Translations under genes and position numbers: made by a program
Notes under the pieces: generated by a model
Databases searched by the model: none
What the model was told of the DNA's origin: nothing
The model's input: only the letters and a program-made list of their open reading frames with translations
Shown: one piece after another, positions 1 through 11,766 of the stretch
Layout of the letters: each line of letters opens with the position of its first letter
Position numbering within the stretch: position 1 is the first letter of the stretch
Source of the DNA: Saprospiraceae bacterium
GTDB taxonomy: Bacteria > Bacteroidota > Bacteroidia > Chitinophagales > Saprospiraceae
NCBI GenBank assembly: GCA_016711125.1
Contig: JADJTQ010000007.1
Coordinates: forward strand, 372,001-436,000
Reading direction: 5' to 3'
DNA: 64,000 nucleotides

Positions 1-1115
1 TTGAGCACCCCGATGTGTCGGTATTCTTTGGAAATGAAGGTGAAAGAGTCTCTGATCCTTATTTTGGAGGAGAGGGGCCGGACCGAAGTGGTTGTATTTA
101 CTGTGGAGGTTGCATGACGGGTTGTCGCCATAATGCTAAAAACTCGCTTGACAAAAACTATCTGTTTTGGGCTCAAAGAAAGGGAGCGGAGATCTTAGCG
201 GAGAATGAGATTTTTCAGGTTGCACCTATCGCCCAGGATGACGGCTCACAAGGGTACAAGGTCCAGGTAAGATCAAGTACCAGGTATTTTAAAAAAGCAA
301 AAGAGTTTACTGCTAAAGGGATTATTTTTTCAGGTGGAGTGCTAGGCACTATTCGTTTGTTACTTAAACTCAAGAAGAAGTCACTCCCAGGGCTTTCCGA
401 TAAATTAGGGGGTGACGTGAGAACCAACAATGAAACACTCATTAGTGTCTCGACACTTGATAAACAAAAAGATTTCTCAAAGGGTGTCGCAATAGGAAGC
501 TTACTCCATACTGATAATAACAGTCATTTGGAAATTGTGCGCTATTCTGAGGGATCTGGGTTTTGGAAACTTTTTCACCTGCCTTTATCAACCGGAAGCA
601 ACGCTATGACCCGCATCATAAAGATGGCAGGGCAAGTACTACGAGCTCCGATTAATTATTTTCGTATATATTTTGTAAATAGTTGGTCAAGGAGTACTGC
701 GGTCTTACTCTTTATGCAAACGATTGATAGCACTCTTCAATTTAAGAAGAACCTACTGGGTTTTATGGTCTCGGCCGTCAGCACTGGAGAAAGACCCAGA
801 ACCAATTTGCCTGAATCAATATCTCTCACCAAGAAATATGGTAAGATAGTCAACGGTATGTCAACCTCCTTTGTTTTAGAAGCCTTGGCTGGAATTCCGT
901 CCACAGCGCATGTACTGGGAGGGGCAGTGATGGCTGGTGATATCACAAAAGGTGTAATTAATAGAAACAATGAAGTCTTTGGTTACCAGAATATGTTCAT
1001 CATCGATGGATCGATGATTTCGGCCAATCCTGGGGTCAATCCGGCATTATCTATCACCGCAATTGCCGAAAGAGCGATGGATCAGATTCCTTTAAAATCT
1101 GAAAAAGCAGGATAA
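1..1115 (+). CDS. GMC-family FAD oxidoreductase, C-terminal part (cut by window edge)
   Basis: The frame is already open at base 3 with no stop upstream, so the gene begins before the window; the GTG at 15 is only an internal codon. What is seen is the substrate-binding half and the C-terminal FAD closure of a GMC oxidoreductase of the cholesterol-oxidase-like branch. A cysteine-rich segment CIYCGGCMTGCRHNAK lies near the start, and the C-terminal block reads MFIIDGSMISANPGVNP followed by ALSITAIAERAMDQ, the conserved His/Asn-type end region of the family. The Rossmann GxGxxG motif must lie upstream, outside the window. Substrate unknown; sterol or other alcohol oxidation is the family role. 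Convergent with the next gene on the minus strand. Confidence 0.85.
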   Translation, partial: EHPDVSVFFGNEGERVSDPYFGGEGPDRSGCIYCGGCMTGCRHNAKNSLDKNYLFWAQRKGAEILAENEIFQVAPIAQDDGSQGYKVQVRSSTRYFKKAKEFTAKGIIFSGGVLGTIRLLLKLKKKSLPGLSDKLGGDVRTNNETLISVSTLDKQKDFSKGVAIGSLLHTDNNSHLEIVRYSEGSGFWKLFHLPLSTGSNAMTRIIKMAGQVLRAPINYFRIYFVNSWSRSTAVLLFMQTIDSTLQFKKNLLGFMVSAVSTGERPRTNLPESISLTKKYGKIVNGMSTSFVLEALAGIPSTAHVLGGAVMAGDITKGVINRNNEVFGYQNMFIIDGSMISANPGVNPALSITAIAERAMDQIPLKSEKAG

Positions 1116-1180
1116 ATGGACATCAAATCAATTCTTACAATTGGAGCGACGCGATAAAATGGTACACTAAGAAATACTGG

Positions 1181-1540
1181 CTATTTTATAGTGTTTTTTG
1201 GCTTCAGAGTGCCAACATAATCATAGCTCATTGAAAAATACTGACTCAGTTCTTTGGTGTTTATAAATAGCGCTTCCGGGACCAAAACATATTCCTGCAT
1301 AACCCTGCCATATTGTACACTTAAGGAGGAACTATATCTTTTGATGAAATCCTCCCTTTCCTTTTGCGGAAGCCTTAAGCTGAAGTGATCCTCTTTGTCA
1401 ATGAAGGAAAACATATGGCCATTCAAGGATGTGTACGGCATTGTTGCTCCTTTTCTTTCCAGATGAGGAATCGTAGCGATGAGTTGATCATAATACTTAA
1501 TGATCTCATCGGGTATACTGGATCTATTTTTAGCACTCAA
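1181..1540 (-). CDS. TfoX/Sxy N-terminal-like small protein
   Basis: A 119-residue cytosolic protein without signal peptide or membrane segment. The central part (PYTSLNGHMFSFIDKEDHF, then a stretch ending LPQKEREDFIKRY) resembles small Bacteroidota proteins annotated as TfoX/Sxy-family N-terminal domain. That fold is linked to competence regulation in Gammaproteobacteria, but stand-alone copies here have no established role. It lies 23 bases downstream of the secreted protein at 1564-1950 on the same strand, so co-transcription is possible. Function is not proven. Confidence 0.55.
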   Translation of the reverse strand: MSAKNRSSIPDEIIKYYDQLIATIPHLERKGATMPYTSLNGHMFSFIDKEDHFSLRLPQKEREDFIKRYSSSLSVQYGRVMQEYVLVPEALFINTKELSQYFSMSYDYVGTLKPKNTIK

Positions 1541-1563
1541 GATCTGAAAGGGGAGAGAGTTTC

Positions 1564-1950
1564 TTAATTTTTCCGGCTTAAATAAAAATTTGTGGCCTTG
1601 GAGTAGGACAATGCCTCAAAATACCCTTTGCCCTCCAAAGCGTCCACATATTGTACGGAACCTAGTCGAAATTTCATATTGACTCCACTGGATTTGGCAA
1701 TGGCATCTTCGATGCGACAGAAGAAAGCGGTTGGAACTTGTAAATTGTTTAAGTCCGGAGCTTGCTGAGTAAGTATGGATTGGTGATTTCTTTTTAAAGG
1801 AAGATATAGCACGGAAGGACGATAGAGAGAAGGAAGAATAGCCTCAAGGGTGATGAATTGATTATTTTTTTGAGTAGGCTCTGACACCTGAGACTGACAA
1901 GGCAAACAAACAAGATTCAAAAGAAATAGGAGACAAATAATAAATTTCAT
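1564..1950 (-). CDS. small secreted protein, unknown function
   Basis: A 128-residue protein with a clear signal peptide: MKF, then a hydrophobic run of leucines, ending near CQSQ. The mature part has no family I recognise. It contains a central segment with one cysteine (FFCRIEDAIAKSSGV) and a tyrosine-rich C-terminus, and looks like a small periplasmic or outer-membrane-associated protein. The gene sits 43 bases downstream of the M36 protease gene and 23 bases upstream of the TfoX-like gene, all on the minus strand, and may share their transcript. Confidence 0.6.
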   Translation of the reverse strand: MKFIICLLFLLNLVCLPCQSQVSEPTQKNNQFITLEAILPSLYRPSVLYLPLKRNHQSILTQQAPDLNNLQVPTAFFCRIEDAIAKSSGVNMKFRLGSVQYVDALEGKGYFEALSYSKATNFYLSRKN

Positions 1951-1993
1951 CGGTTGAAATTACGTTAAAAAAGCGAACATGTTGAGCCAACTT

Positions 1994-4779
1994 CTATCGC
2001 AAGACCAGTTTTTTAAGTAATTGACCACGTTGGGTTGCTAGTTCAAGAATATAGACGCCTGGAGTCAATGTAGTCAAATCAAGTAGATATCGGGTGTAGA
2101 GTTCTTCCGCGTCTTTTGAGACTGAGTAGAGCTTTTGTCCAGTGGTCGAAAATAAATTAATCTGGACCTTACCTTCGTAAGATCGGGATAGTTTGATGAA
2201 TGTCTGGTCACGAGCCGGATTGGGAAAGACCAACACCTCATCGACTGGTATGAGTAGTGCCGAATCACTGGCCATTATTGTCTCCCGCTGTCTGATATCC
2301 TGACTTAGCAAGCGATAGTAATAAATCTGACCTTGACTAACATCCAAATCAGCATATTGAAAAACTCGTTGATTCGGCTCGATTAATTTTCCTTCAAAAT
2401 TTAAAATTCTCGCATAGGTAATTTTATCGGTACTGCGCTGAAGTACAAAAAGCCGATTATCGTATTCTCGTTCACTGATAAAGTGAATATGAATATGGTC
2501 CGTTTGTTCGGTTGCGGTGAATTCTCTAATGGAAGTGCGAAAAATCGGAGGAAGATCAAAACTACTCTTACCGTCAAAAGTGTTATGGCTACTGCCTTGA
2601 TCTGCTGAAAAGCCCAGGCCTCTGCCGGCAAATGACTTCCAAATTTGAAATTGATGTTGTCCCTGATAGAGCAAGCTGTCAGCCATCAGAATTGCATTGC
2701 GGCCATCGACAAAACCAGGATAACAATTCAGGATTTTTAATCCTTCCATCACCAAACGCAAAGCGATATTATTTCCTCCTGAACCGGTATAAATATTTTG
2801 GTCTCTGCCATCCGACTCAATGATATTCCATGTCATGTCCCATAACATCGAACACCAAACTGCACCAACGTGATGAGTGATTGGCGAGTTTTTTAGGTCA
2901 TCGTAAATCATGGGGTTTACTGATTGGTTCGTACTATAGGGATACTGGCGTATTCCTTTGCCGGTAATGCTTTGGTTGGAGACATAGGTACCAATTCCGC
3001 GAATATCTTCCGGATTCGCCGAAGACCAATTTGTGGTCAGCATCAGACCAAAATAGTCGCTCCATCCTTCACCCATTTGCTCATTATTATCAAGGCCGTC
3101 GATACTATTAGCACCAGCCAAAAGGCGAACGGATATACCGTGACCATATTCGTGACTAATGATCAGATTATCCAGAGCTGAGTCCAATACTCCGGGATCA
3201 CTCTGACGTCTTATTTCGACTTCTATTTTGCCTTCCGCTAAGAGGCTTTTTAAGATGGCACATTGATCTTCACCGATCATGACCGCTGGTATCGTAACGG
3301 ATTGATCTTCTCCACCCATGACAATGGCATCTCCCGCTTCATTATTACAGACGATTACTGCTTTTGCACCAAGGTCTTGCATTCGTCTTACTTTCTCGAC
3401 AAAAAAGCAAGTTCCGCGATCTACCAGAGCGATCTTTCCCCTTATTTCCTCTATATCTATGATCGCTGTGCTTAAACAAGCAAGGCTGGTGGTGCGATTT
3501 GCATCCTTGATCAATACAATTTCGGATTGATCAATCTCACCGAATCGCAATTTATTGTTAGCACTAAATCCCGATTCCACTGCATTGATTGTTGTGACAG
3601 AACCGTCTGCTTTTAATACCCTTACTGATGCATCATAAACTCGCATATTCCATAGGTACATTTGCATTCTGCCAGGCACACCATCTTCTGCGACAAAAAA
3701 CCGGGCGTTGTTGCGATCGCTGCCATCTTGAGCATCGGCGTATATTTGATCATTGCCGGCTCCGAACCGATCATAATTATTAATTTGAAAATTACCGGCA
3801 GCTTCATCAAATCCGTAATGGTAGAAGACATCGTGATTGATGTTGTTCCAATAAAACAAATTGGTCACCGCTGCCTCAACTGAGTGGCTGGGGGCCTCTG
3901 AAAAATCTAAATCGTACGCAAAAGCAAGACTACCTCCACCATCGGGACGATCTTCATTGAGATCCAATCCGTCAATGTCATCCTGAGCAAAGACATTATT
4001 TCCGCGGGTGTCCAGGTATTCTGCACCCACCAATCCATCCACATCGTGCCAGCCAAACGGTGATGCTTTTACATCAGCCGGAGATACCTCTATCCGACGT
4101 TCACCATGGAAAGGGCTTTCTACCGGCCAGGGGTAAACCAAATAACCCTCAGCCTGTTCAAGTCCGGCCTGCGATCGGAGATCATCACAAGGCGAAAAAG
4201 TATCATGTTCTTCGGATGGAGACGAATTAAAGGAACATTGGAGTACCAAATCCTTCAGTCTGATAATAGCTCCTGAAGAGGCATCGACCCAGATCCTCCA
4301 TTGATGAGAATCCTGTTGGAGCCGGATGTCATAGGTCAGATGCCAATGGTCATTCTCCTGATCCAGATAGCTTGCTTTAGGGAAGCCCGATTTGATTCTC
4401 CCGCGGACGATCGATATCTTTTCCCAACCATATTTAATGAGAGATCAACATCTATCATAGACCCGATCACCATATTTTCTTTCAAATGATCGATCAAAGT
4501 GTGATTGAGCAGCTTCAGCTTTCCACTTTGCAAACGCACAACATTGACCAAGGCTCCCTCAATAGGGTAACCCAAATGGTGTTGCTGGATATAAAAGTGG
4601 GTTAATCCCGTACTCTGGTCATAATGTGAGTCGCTGACGATCAGTTCCTTGATGTCCTCCTGCTGAAAACCACGCTGTTGAAGATTTTCTCTGACATATC
4701 GGATGGCATCTGCATCTGTACGATTAGCAAAGGCCACAATATACATGGAGAAAAATAGAATCGATGGCCAAAATTTCAT
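1994..4779 (-). CDS. M36 (fungalysin) metallopeptidase with PA and T9SS sorting domains, frameshifted
   Basis: Secreted zinc endopeptidase. Order of parts: signal peptide; FTP propeptide region; M36 catalytic domain with HEYGH zinc motif (around 3140-3156) and downstream glutamate in GEGWSDYFG; an inserted protease-associated domain (LVDRGTCFFVEKVRRMQDLG); a Fn3-like linker; and a T9SS type A sorting domain containing VFPNPARDQ and ending KKLVLR. The reading frame breaks between about 4425 and 4446: the N-terminal part (4336-4779) runs out at a false TGA, while the other frame continues with YGWEKISIVRG and SYLDQENDHWHLTYDIRL into the catalytic part. The shift corresponds to one missing base. 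Probably a sequence error, since both halves are otherwise intact. Confidence 0.85.
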
Positions 4780-4936
4780 GGAGCCGGATGCATATAATAT
4801 TCAATAAACGAATTTCTGAGGCATTTCAGCTATATAGCATATATGTGGTTTTTCTCTTACGGTCGATATTCGCTCTGATTTGTCAGTCATATGCTAAAAA
4901 GGCTATAAATTAGATCTCTGATAATGTTATCAAAAT

Positions 4937-6997
4937 ATGAAAACAGTGCTACGAATAAATTTTCCCAGGTTTCTGATGATGCTATTATCTGGTGTCTTAA
5001 TCATCACCACAATAGCGGCACAAGATGAATCAGATACAACCCTGCTTGAACGATCGTTGCAAGAAATCACCGTAACCTCTTCAAGACTTCCTACAAACAT
5101 CATGGAGTCTTCACGGATGATTTACTTTCAGCAGTTAGATCGTACTAATCAAAATAATCAGGGAATTGCCTTAGACGAGGCATTACGTTATATACCGGGT
5201 GTGTTTTCAATGGACGCTCTAAATTTTTCGCAGGATATCCGTATAGCAATGCGTGGCTTTGGATCGAGAGCTGCTTTTGGGGTAAGAGGTATCAAGGTAC
5301 TGGTCGATGGTATACCCGCAACTACTCCTGATGGTCAGACTCAACTTGATCAGCTGGATGTACAAAGTCTCGGTAGCGTTGAAGTAATGACTGGTGCAGT
5401 GGGTGGTCTTTATGGAAATGCTTCGGGTGGTGCTATCAGCTTAAATACCCCGACACCCTACAAAGATGGAGTAAGGATCAAAGCGCTTGGGGGATCTTAT
5501 GGGTTATTGAGAACCAACCTGGCGCTTGCAAAAGTGTGGGATCGACTCACCTTGGAATTAGGTGCTGATCGAACCACCATCGATGGATATCGGGATCACA
5601 GTGGATCCCGGACTTTTAATCTAAATAGCCGGCTGACGTATGTCAGCGAAAAGTCGGAGTGGCAATTTACCGGACAGTATACGGACAGCCCTTTAGCCGA
5701 CGATGCAGGGGGTATCAATCTCGCCGATGTCATGGCTGATCGGCGTCAAGCCAGGGCTCAAAATCTGACTTTTGCTGCAGGAGAAGCCATTACCCAATTC
5801 ACCAGTGGATTTCGATTTAAACACAGGCTCAAAAGCAATCAATCGATCGATGCCAAGGTCTACTATATTTATCGTGATTTTGAAAATCTTTTACCATTCC
5901 AGGCGGGTGGCGCCGTTGGTTTTAAGCGGGACTTTGCAGGATTGAATGGTCAATATACCTTAGAAAATCTGCATTATCGTCTGCTAGTCGGAGCCGAAAC
6001 AGAATTACAAACGGATGCTCGGAAAAGAAATAACAATCAAAATGGAGCAATTGGTGATCTCATATTTGAACAGGATGAAAAATTCGGTATGACCGGACTA
6101 TACATACTGCAAAATTTTAGAATAGATGATCGTATAAATCTGGATCTTAATACCCGGCTAGATCTTTTGAAGGTGGAGGCGATTGATCATTTTCTGACCG
6201 ATGGCGATCAAAGTGGCATTATCAGATGGGAACACGTCAGTCCTTCGCTGGGAATTAATTATCGAATTTTACCCGGTCAGTTTTTATTCGCCATGGCAGG
6301 ACATAGTTTTGAAACTCCTGCTTTATCTGAATTGTCCAATAGCCCAACCGGAGCAGGCGGTTTTAATCCGGATCTTGAACCTCAATTGGCCAATCATTTT
6401 GAACTAGGATATAAACGCAATCTAGCTGGTTGGCTATGGCAGGTGACCGGGTTTCACATCAGACTAAAAAATGAATTGTTGCCTTTTGAATTAATGGATT
6501 TTCCCGGAAGAACATTTTACCGGAATGCTGGAAAATCAAAACGCAACGGTGTGGAAATTGCGGTCAATGGTCAGCTATCCAAAAACCTTCGATTGCTTAC
6601 GGCATATACTTATTCTGATTTTCAATTTTCTGAATATGATCTTGATGGAGAAAGTCTGAAAGGTAATTTTGTAAGTGGCATTCCTAAACATTTTGGCAAC
6701 CTTGGTATCGTATATGAGCAAGCGGAAGGAGCATTTATCGCAGGTGATTTATCAGTGACCGGAAAGATGTTTGCCAATGATCAGAATACCGATAACGTAG
6801 AAGGCTACAGTCTGATTCACTTGAGAGGGGGCTGGAATTTTAAATTTAACCAGACAGATCTAAAAATTTATGCTGGTGTTCGAAATTTAACCGATGTGGA
6901 TTATTTTGATAATTTAAGGATCAACGCATTTGGAGGCAGATATTATGAAGCTGCTCCCGGTCGTAACTATTTTGGAGGAATTTCACTTTCCTTTTGA
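4937..6997 (+). CDS. TonB-dependent outer-membrane receptor
   Basis: A 686-residue receptor with signal peptide (about 1-28), a plug domain (about 40-175) carrying EITVTSSRLP, RGFGSRAAFGVRG and GGLYGNASGGAISLNTP, then a 22-strand-type barrel ending in aromatic SLSF as outer-membrane proteins do. There is no N-terminal carboxypeptidase-like domain and no SusD partner nearby, so it resembles the siderophore/metal-chelate type (FecA/CirA-like plug) rather than a SusC glycan importer. Energised by TonB-ExbBD, not encoded here. Followed 77 bases later by the DUF1501 gene in the same direction. The substrate cannot be told from sequence. Confidence 0.9.
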   Translation: MKTVLRINFPRFLMMLLSGVLIITTIAAQDESDTTLLERSLQEITVTSSRLPTNIMESSRMIYFQQLDRTNQNNQGIALDEALRYIPGVFSMDALNFSQDIRIAMRGFGSRAAFGVRGIKVLVDGIPATTPDGQTQLDQLDVQSLGSVEVMTGAVGGLYGNASGGAISLNTPTPYKDGVRIKALGGSYGLLRTNLALAKVWDRLTLELGADRTTIDGYRDHSGSRTFNLNSRLTYVSEKSEWQFTGQYTDSPLADDAGGINLADVMADRRQARAQNLTFAAGEAITQFTSGFRFKHRLKSNQSIDAKVYYIYRDFENLLPFQAGGAVGFKRDFAGLNGQYTLENLHYRLLVGAETELQTDARKRNNNQNGAIGDLIFEQDEKFGMTGLYILQNFRIDDRINLDLNTRLDLLKVEAIDHFLTDGDQSGIIRWEHVSPSLGINYRILPGQFLFAMAGHSFETPALSELSNSPTGAGGFNPDLEPQLANHFELGYKRNLAGWLWQVTGFHIRLKNELLPFELMDFPGRTFYRNAGKSKRNGVEIAVNGQLSKNLRLLTAYTYSDFQFSEYDLDGESLKGNFVSGIPKHFGNLGIVYEQAEGAFIAGDLSVTGKMFANDQNTDNVEGYSLIHLRGGWNFKFNQTDLKIYAGVRNLTDVDYFDNLRINAFGGRYYEAAPGRNYFGGISLSF

Positions 6998-7074
6998 TGC
7001 GTATATTGTTTGTCAAACATAATGGGATCATGAGTGTTAATTTTAGATCAATTAACCAATTGGCAATTTAATCG

Positions 7075-8519
7075 ATGGCTGGATGCAATCAATATAACCA
7101 ATTTACCAGAAGAGATTTTCTGACAAGAACCTCTTTGGGGTTGGGTGCTCTCAGTCTATCTGGATTATTAAATCCTTTACAAGCAATTGATGGTGGTTCA
7201 AAATTGTTGGGCTCACCCGGAACGCATTTTCCCGCAAAAGTTAAACGAGTCATTTATCTATTTCAGAGCGGTGCACCATCGCAAGTAGATCTTTTTGATT
7301 ATAAACCGGGACTAAAAGGAGTACACGGGCAAAACCTGCCTGATTCGATCAGAAAAGGTCAAAGATTAACTGGTATGTCGGCTGGCCAATCTCAATTGCC
7401 GGTGGTCAGTTCGCCATATAGTTTTAGGCAACACGGCAAGAGTGGTGCCTGGGTCAGCGAATTAATGCCGCATACAGCCAAGATAGCCGATGAGTTATGT
7501 TTTGTCAAATCTATGTACACCGAGGCCATCAATCATGACCCAGCTGTGACTTTCATTCAGACAGGTTCGCAATTACCTGGCCGGCCAAGCATGGGCTCAT
7601 GGGTCAGCTATGGTCTTGGTAGTGAGAATGAAAATTTGCCGGCTTTTTGTGTCCTGTTATCCCAAGGGCTCGGAGGGGGTGGGCAGCCACTCTATAACCG
7701 GCTGTGGGGTAGCGGTTTTTTACCGTCACATCATCAGGGTGTACAATTCAGATCGGGTAAAGATGCCATTCTCTACTTAGGGAGCCCGGAAGGATTGAGT
7801 TATGAAGGTCGGCAGAATCAAATCAGACAAATTCAGAAAATCCAACATCAGAATTTAGAGGAATATGAAGACCCGGGTATTCAATCGAAGATTATGCAGT
7901 ATGAAATGGCTTTTCGCATGCAAACATCTGTGCCAGAAGCACTTAGTGTAACCGATGAGCCCGATTATATTTTTGATTTGTACGGGGCCGACAGCCGTAA
8001 TCCTGGCACCTTTGCGGCCAATTGTTTGTTGGCGAGAAAACTGATCGAGAAAGATGTTCGCTTTATTCAACTTTATCACCGTGGCTGGGATCATCATAAT
8101 CATTTGCCAGGCCAGATTCCGATTTTAAGCAGGCAGACGGATCAGGGATCTGCGGCGTTGATCACTGATCTAAAACAAAGAGGATTACTTGACGATACGC
8201 TGGTCATTTGGGGAGGTGAATTTGGGAGAACGATCTATTCACAAGGAAGATTAACTGCTGATGATTTTGGCCGTGACCACCACCCACGTTGTTTTACGAT
8301 CTGGATGTGTGGTGGGGTGTCAAGCAAGGTATTTCATATGGAGCAACGGACGACTTCAGTTACAATATTGTGGATAAGCCAGTTCACGTTCATGATTTTC
8401 AGGCAACGGTTTTGCACTTGCTTGGCGTGGATCACGAGCAGTTAATTTACAAACACCAAGGAAGAAGATATCGATTAACTGACGTGCACGGTCATCCTGT
8501 TAAAGATCTATTGGCATAA
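7075..8519 (+). CDS. DUF1501 (sulfatase-like fold) Tat-exported protein, frameshifted
   Basis: The N-terminus has a twin-arginine leader (FTRRDFLTRTSLGLGALSLSG). The body has DUF1501 signatures: FQSGAPSQVDLFDYKPGL, VIWGGEFGRT and GRDHHPRCFTIWMCGG. The family has an alkaline-phosphatase/sulfatase superfamily fold and unknown substrate. At the G run 8314-8317 one G appears to be missing: the first frame ends at 8445 with unrelated residues, while the other frame continues properly with GVKQGISYGATDDFSYNIV and VHDFQATVLHLLG to 8519. Four bases separate its stop from the PSD1 gene, the usual DUF1501-PSD1 pairing known best from Planctomycetes. Confidence 0.85.
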
Positions 8520-8522
8520 AAG

Positions 8523-11500
8523 ATGGCTCGACAATATTTCTTTAAAAGTGTTTCACTATGCCTCTTGATGGTGTTTGTGAACGCTTGTCAGCGAGATCAA
8601 CAAGAGGGTGAAAGACTACCTGATCGCGTTAGCTATAATTTTCATATCCGGCCTATATTGACTGATCGATGTTTTAGTTGTCATGGTCCTGACGAAGCTG
8701 CCCGCAAAGCAGATTTGCGATTGGATCTTGGCGAAAGTGTTTATAACGCCCGAACTAATGAGGGGTTGAAAATTTTGGTCGCCGGCAAAGCCTCCAAAAG
8801 TATGCTTTGGGAAAGAATTAATTCTTCCGATGCCGAGTTGACGATGCCTCCAGTTGATAGCAAGCTGACTTTGTCACCCCATGAAAAACAACTGATTAAA
8901 AAATGGATTGAACAAGGTGCGCTATTTGAACCACATTGGGCTTTTCAGCCAGTGGGAAAACCAAAGATTCCAAAATCTGTAAAAAAAGGCAAATTAGAAC
9001 CTATCGATGCTTACATCCAGGAAAAATTAGATGAGCAAAATTTGACGTTTGCCGAAGAAGCAGATCGTATCACCCTACTAAGGAGGCTTTATTTTGATCT
9101 CACGGGTATCGGACCTTCTCCTCTTGAAATTGCAACATTTTTAGCAGATAAGGATTCGGATGTTTATGCCAGATTGGTCGACAGTCTGCTAACTGCTACC
9201 GCATTTGCCGAACGGATGGCAACCGATTGGCTCGACATAGCAAGATATGCTGACTCGCAAGGTATGCATTCTGATGGATGGCGATCCATGTATCCTTGGC
9301 GCGACTGGGTCATTGATGCATTTAAGAAAAATATGCCTTTTGACCAATTTATTCTGGAACAACTCTCCGGCGATTTATTACCGCACCCCAGCACTGATCA
9401 GCTTGTGGCCACTGGATTTAATCGCAATCACACGACCACAGCCGAAGGTGGTGTGGTTGATGAAGAATTTAAAAAAGAATATGCTCACGACCGGGTTGCT
9501 ACAACTGCTACTGCTTTTTTAGGACTCACCCGGAATGTGCAAAGTGCCATGATCATAAATATGACCCGATCAGCCAGGAGGACTACTACCAGTTTTTTGG
9601 ATTTTTTAATCAGGTGGATGAAGTGGGCATGACTGGTGATGATGGAAATTCAGGACCCAATTTACTGTTGATGGATAGGCTTGTATCTGAACAAATCGAC
9701 AGTCTTGAGACATTGAATACTCTCGATCTAGAAGCGATTAATTTGCGGGAGCAGGAGATAGTAAAACAGATCGATTTTATTCGGAATTTGCCCAAAGATA
9801 ATTGGTCTTTAAAGCGACAGATTTATTTGCCTTTTGAACAGTTGCATGTCTCAGTCTTAGATCAACAGGCAAATGCAAAAGTCACATCAGGAGTTGACCT
9901 GATTTCATCGGAGCGAGGTATGGCAGTGGCTTTTGATGATGAATATGATTATATCAATATATCAGAGGTGGGTCTTTTTGAACAGAGTCAATCATTTTCC
10001 GCTAGTGTCTGGGTGAAACCTGATTTGCAAAAAGCTTCCCAAACCATCATGGGTAATAGTGGACAAAAGGGTGTTTTTTGGAGAGGCTGGGATTTTATTT
10101 TAGATTCTTTAAATCGACCCACACTAAGGTTGATTCATGCTCTGCCCCAGGACATGTTAGTGGTTAGATCCTCACAGGAAATTGCAAGTAAGCAATGGAC
10201 CCATCTCGCGTTTGTCTATGATGGAAGTGGTCATGCCTATGGGATTAAATTCTATATTAACGGGTTAGAAATAAAACCTGAGATTGTAAGAAATCAACTT
10301 CAACGAAGCATTTATCCGATGGCGTTTAGTAAGGAAAAAGTCAAAACGCCTTTGCGGATTGGAAAGAGCTATCGGGCGTTTACCGGAGAGTACGGAATAT
10401 ACGAAGGGTTGATGGATGATCTGATGGTTTTTGAGCGAAAATTAAGTGGTTTGGAAATCGCGTCACTTGCAGGCATCCAAACATTGGATGCAGTTCGAAA
10501 AGACTATTTGGAAGGAGGGACTGAAGATCTTCAAAGCTCACTGCAAGAGCATTATTTGACATTACATCCAGTAGCCGGATATCAAATAGTTGCAGAAAGA
10601 CGACAACAGATAATTAGTTGGTTGGACAAGGTACCTGAAGTCATGATCATGCAAGATCAAGCTCAGCCGGTCGTCACTCATTTATTGATCCGGGGTAATT
10701 ATGATCAGCCGGGTGAAGTTGTGTTACCTGGAACACCAAAGGCTATTTTTGCATTGGCAGACACTCTGCCAAGAAACAGGCTGGGGCTAGCTCGGTGGAT
10801 GATTGCATCTGACAATCCATTGACCAGCAGAGTCATTGTCAACCGGATATGGCAAAAGTTTTTAGCAAGGGAATTGTGACCACTCCCCATGATTTCGGTT
10901 TGCAAGGGAATCTGCCTTCTCATCCTGAATTACTGGATTATCTTGCATTCGAAATCGTGCAAAATGATTGGGATCTCCGTCACCTCATTCGAACGATCGT
11001 AAACTCAAAAACCTACAAGCAGTCGTCTGAAGTCTCTAAAGGAAAGCGAATTTTAGACCCGGACAATGTCTATTTGTCGAGAGGGCCTGCCAATCGACTG
11101 ACAGCCGAAATGATTCGTGATCAGGCTTTGGCAGCGGCCTTTTTACTGGATACCACGGTGGGAGGACCCAGTGTAAAACCCTGGCAGCCGGAAGGTCTTT
11201 GGGAAGAAAAAACCAGTAGTACTCATCTTTTGCAATCGTATGTGCCTGATACCGGTGCAAATCGTTACCGTCGCAGCATGTATACCTTTGTCAGACGTAC
11301 CTCAATGCATCCGATGATGGAAATATTCGATGCCCCAACAAGAAGTGTATGTGTCGCCAAACGACAGAATACCGATTCACCGGTACAAGCGCTGGTATTG
11401 CTGAATGAGCCCCAATTCATCGAAGCAGCTCGATGTCTGGCAGAAAAGATGTTGGTTCAGTGTCATGATCCTGCCGAACGAATCTCTATGGCCTACCAAA

Positions 11501-11721
11501 GATTATGTTCAAAGAAAATTACGGAAGAAAAACTCTTCGAACTAACTGAGTTTTATGAAGAAGAAAAAAAACGTTTTAAAGAAAATGAGGTTGGTGCGCG
11601 CTCATATGTGTCTATCGGCCAATATGCACCGGATTTCGATGGTCAGACGGCAGAGTTAGCTTCTCTGACCCTAACCTTTAACACGATCATGAATCTGGAT
11701 GATTTTTATTACAAACGATGA
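8523..11721 (+). CDS. PSD1 family protein: PSCyt1 + DUF1549 + LamG + DUF1553, twice frameshifted
   Basis: A secreted lipoprotein-like protein (LLMVFVNACQ lipobox) of about 1066 residues. Order: planctomycete cytochrome c-like domain with haem motif CFSCH; DUF1549 (PSCyt2) with LLRRLYFDLTGIGPSP and MATDWLDIARYADSQG; a second CxxCH (CAKCHDHKYDP); a LamG/concanavalin-like domain (about 9960-10440); and DUF1553 (PSD1) with VIVNRIWQKF and TTPHDFGLQGNLPSHPELLDYLA. Two single-base deletions break the frame: one near 9528-9532, just before the second CxxCH, and one in the T run 10859-10863. The three pieces read together as one family-typical protein. Role unproven; thought to be a periplasmic or secreted haem protein acting with DUF1501 partners. 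Confidence 0.85.
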
Positions 11722-11766
11722 TTTTACCCCAACTAGGATTGAGCCTGTCTAATTTTTTTCTTTGAA

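Noticed and set aside
215..442. Antisense open frames inside clear genes (for example 215-442, 737-970, 38945-39445, 46466-46744)
   Set aside because: They run opposite to strong conserved coding regions and show no protein motif of their own.
8289..8519. Separate small gene after the DUF1501 ORF
   Set aside because: It is the true C-terminus of the DUF1501 protein in a shifted frame (GVKQGISYGATDDFSYNIV), restored by one G in the run 8314-8317.
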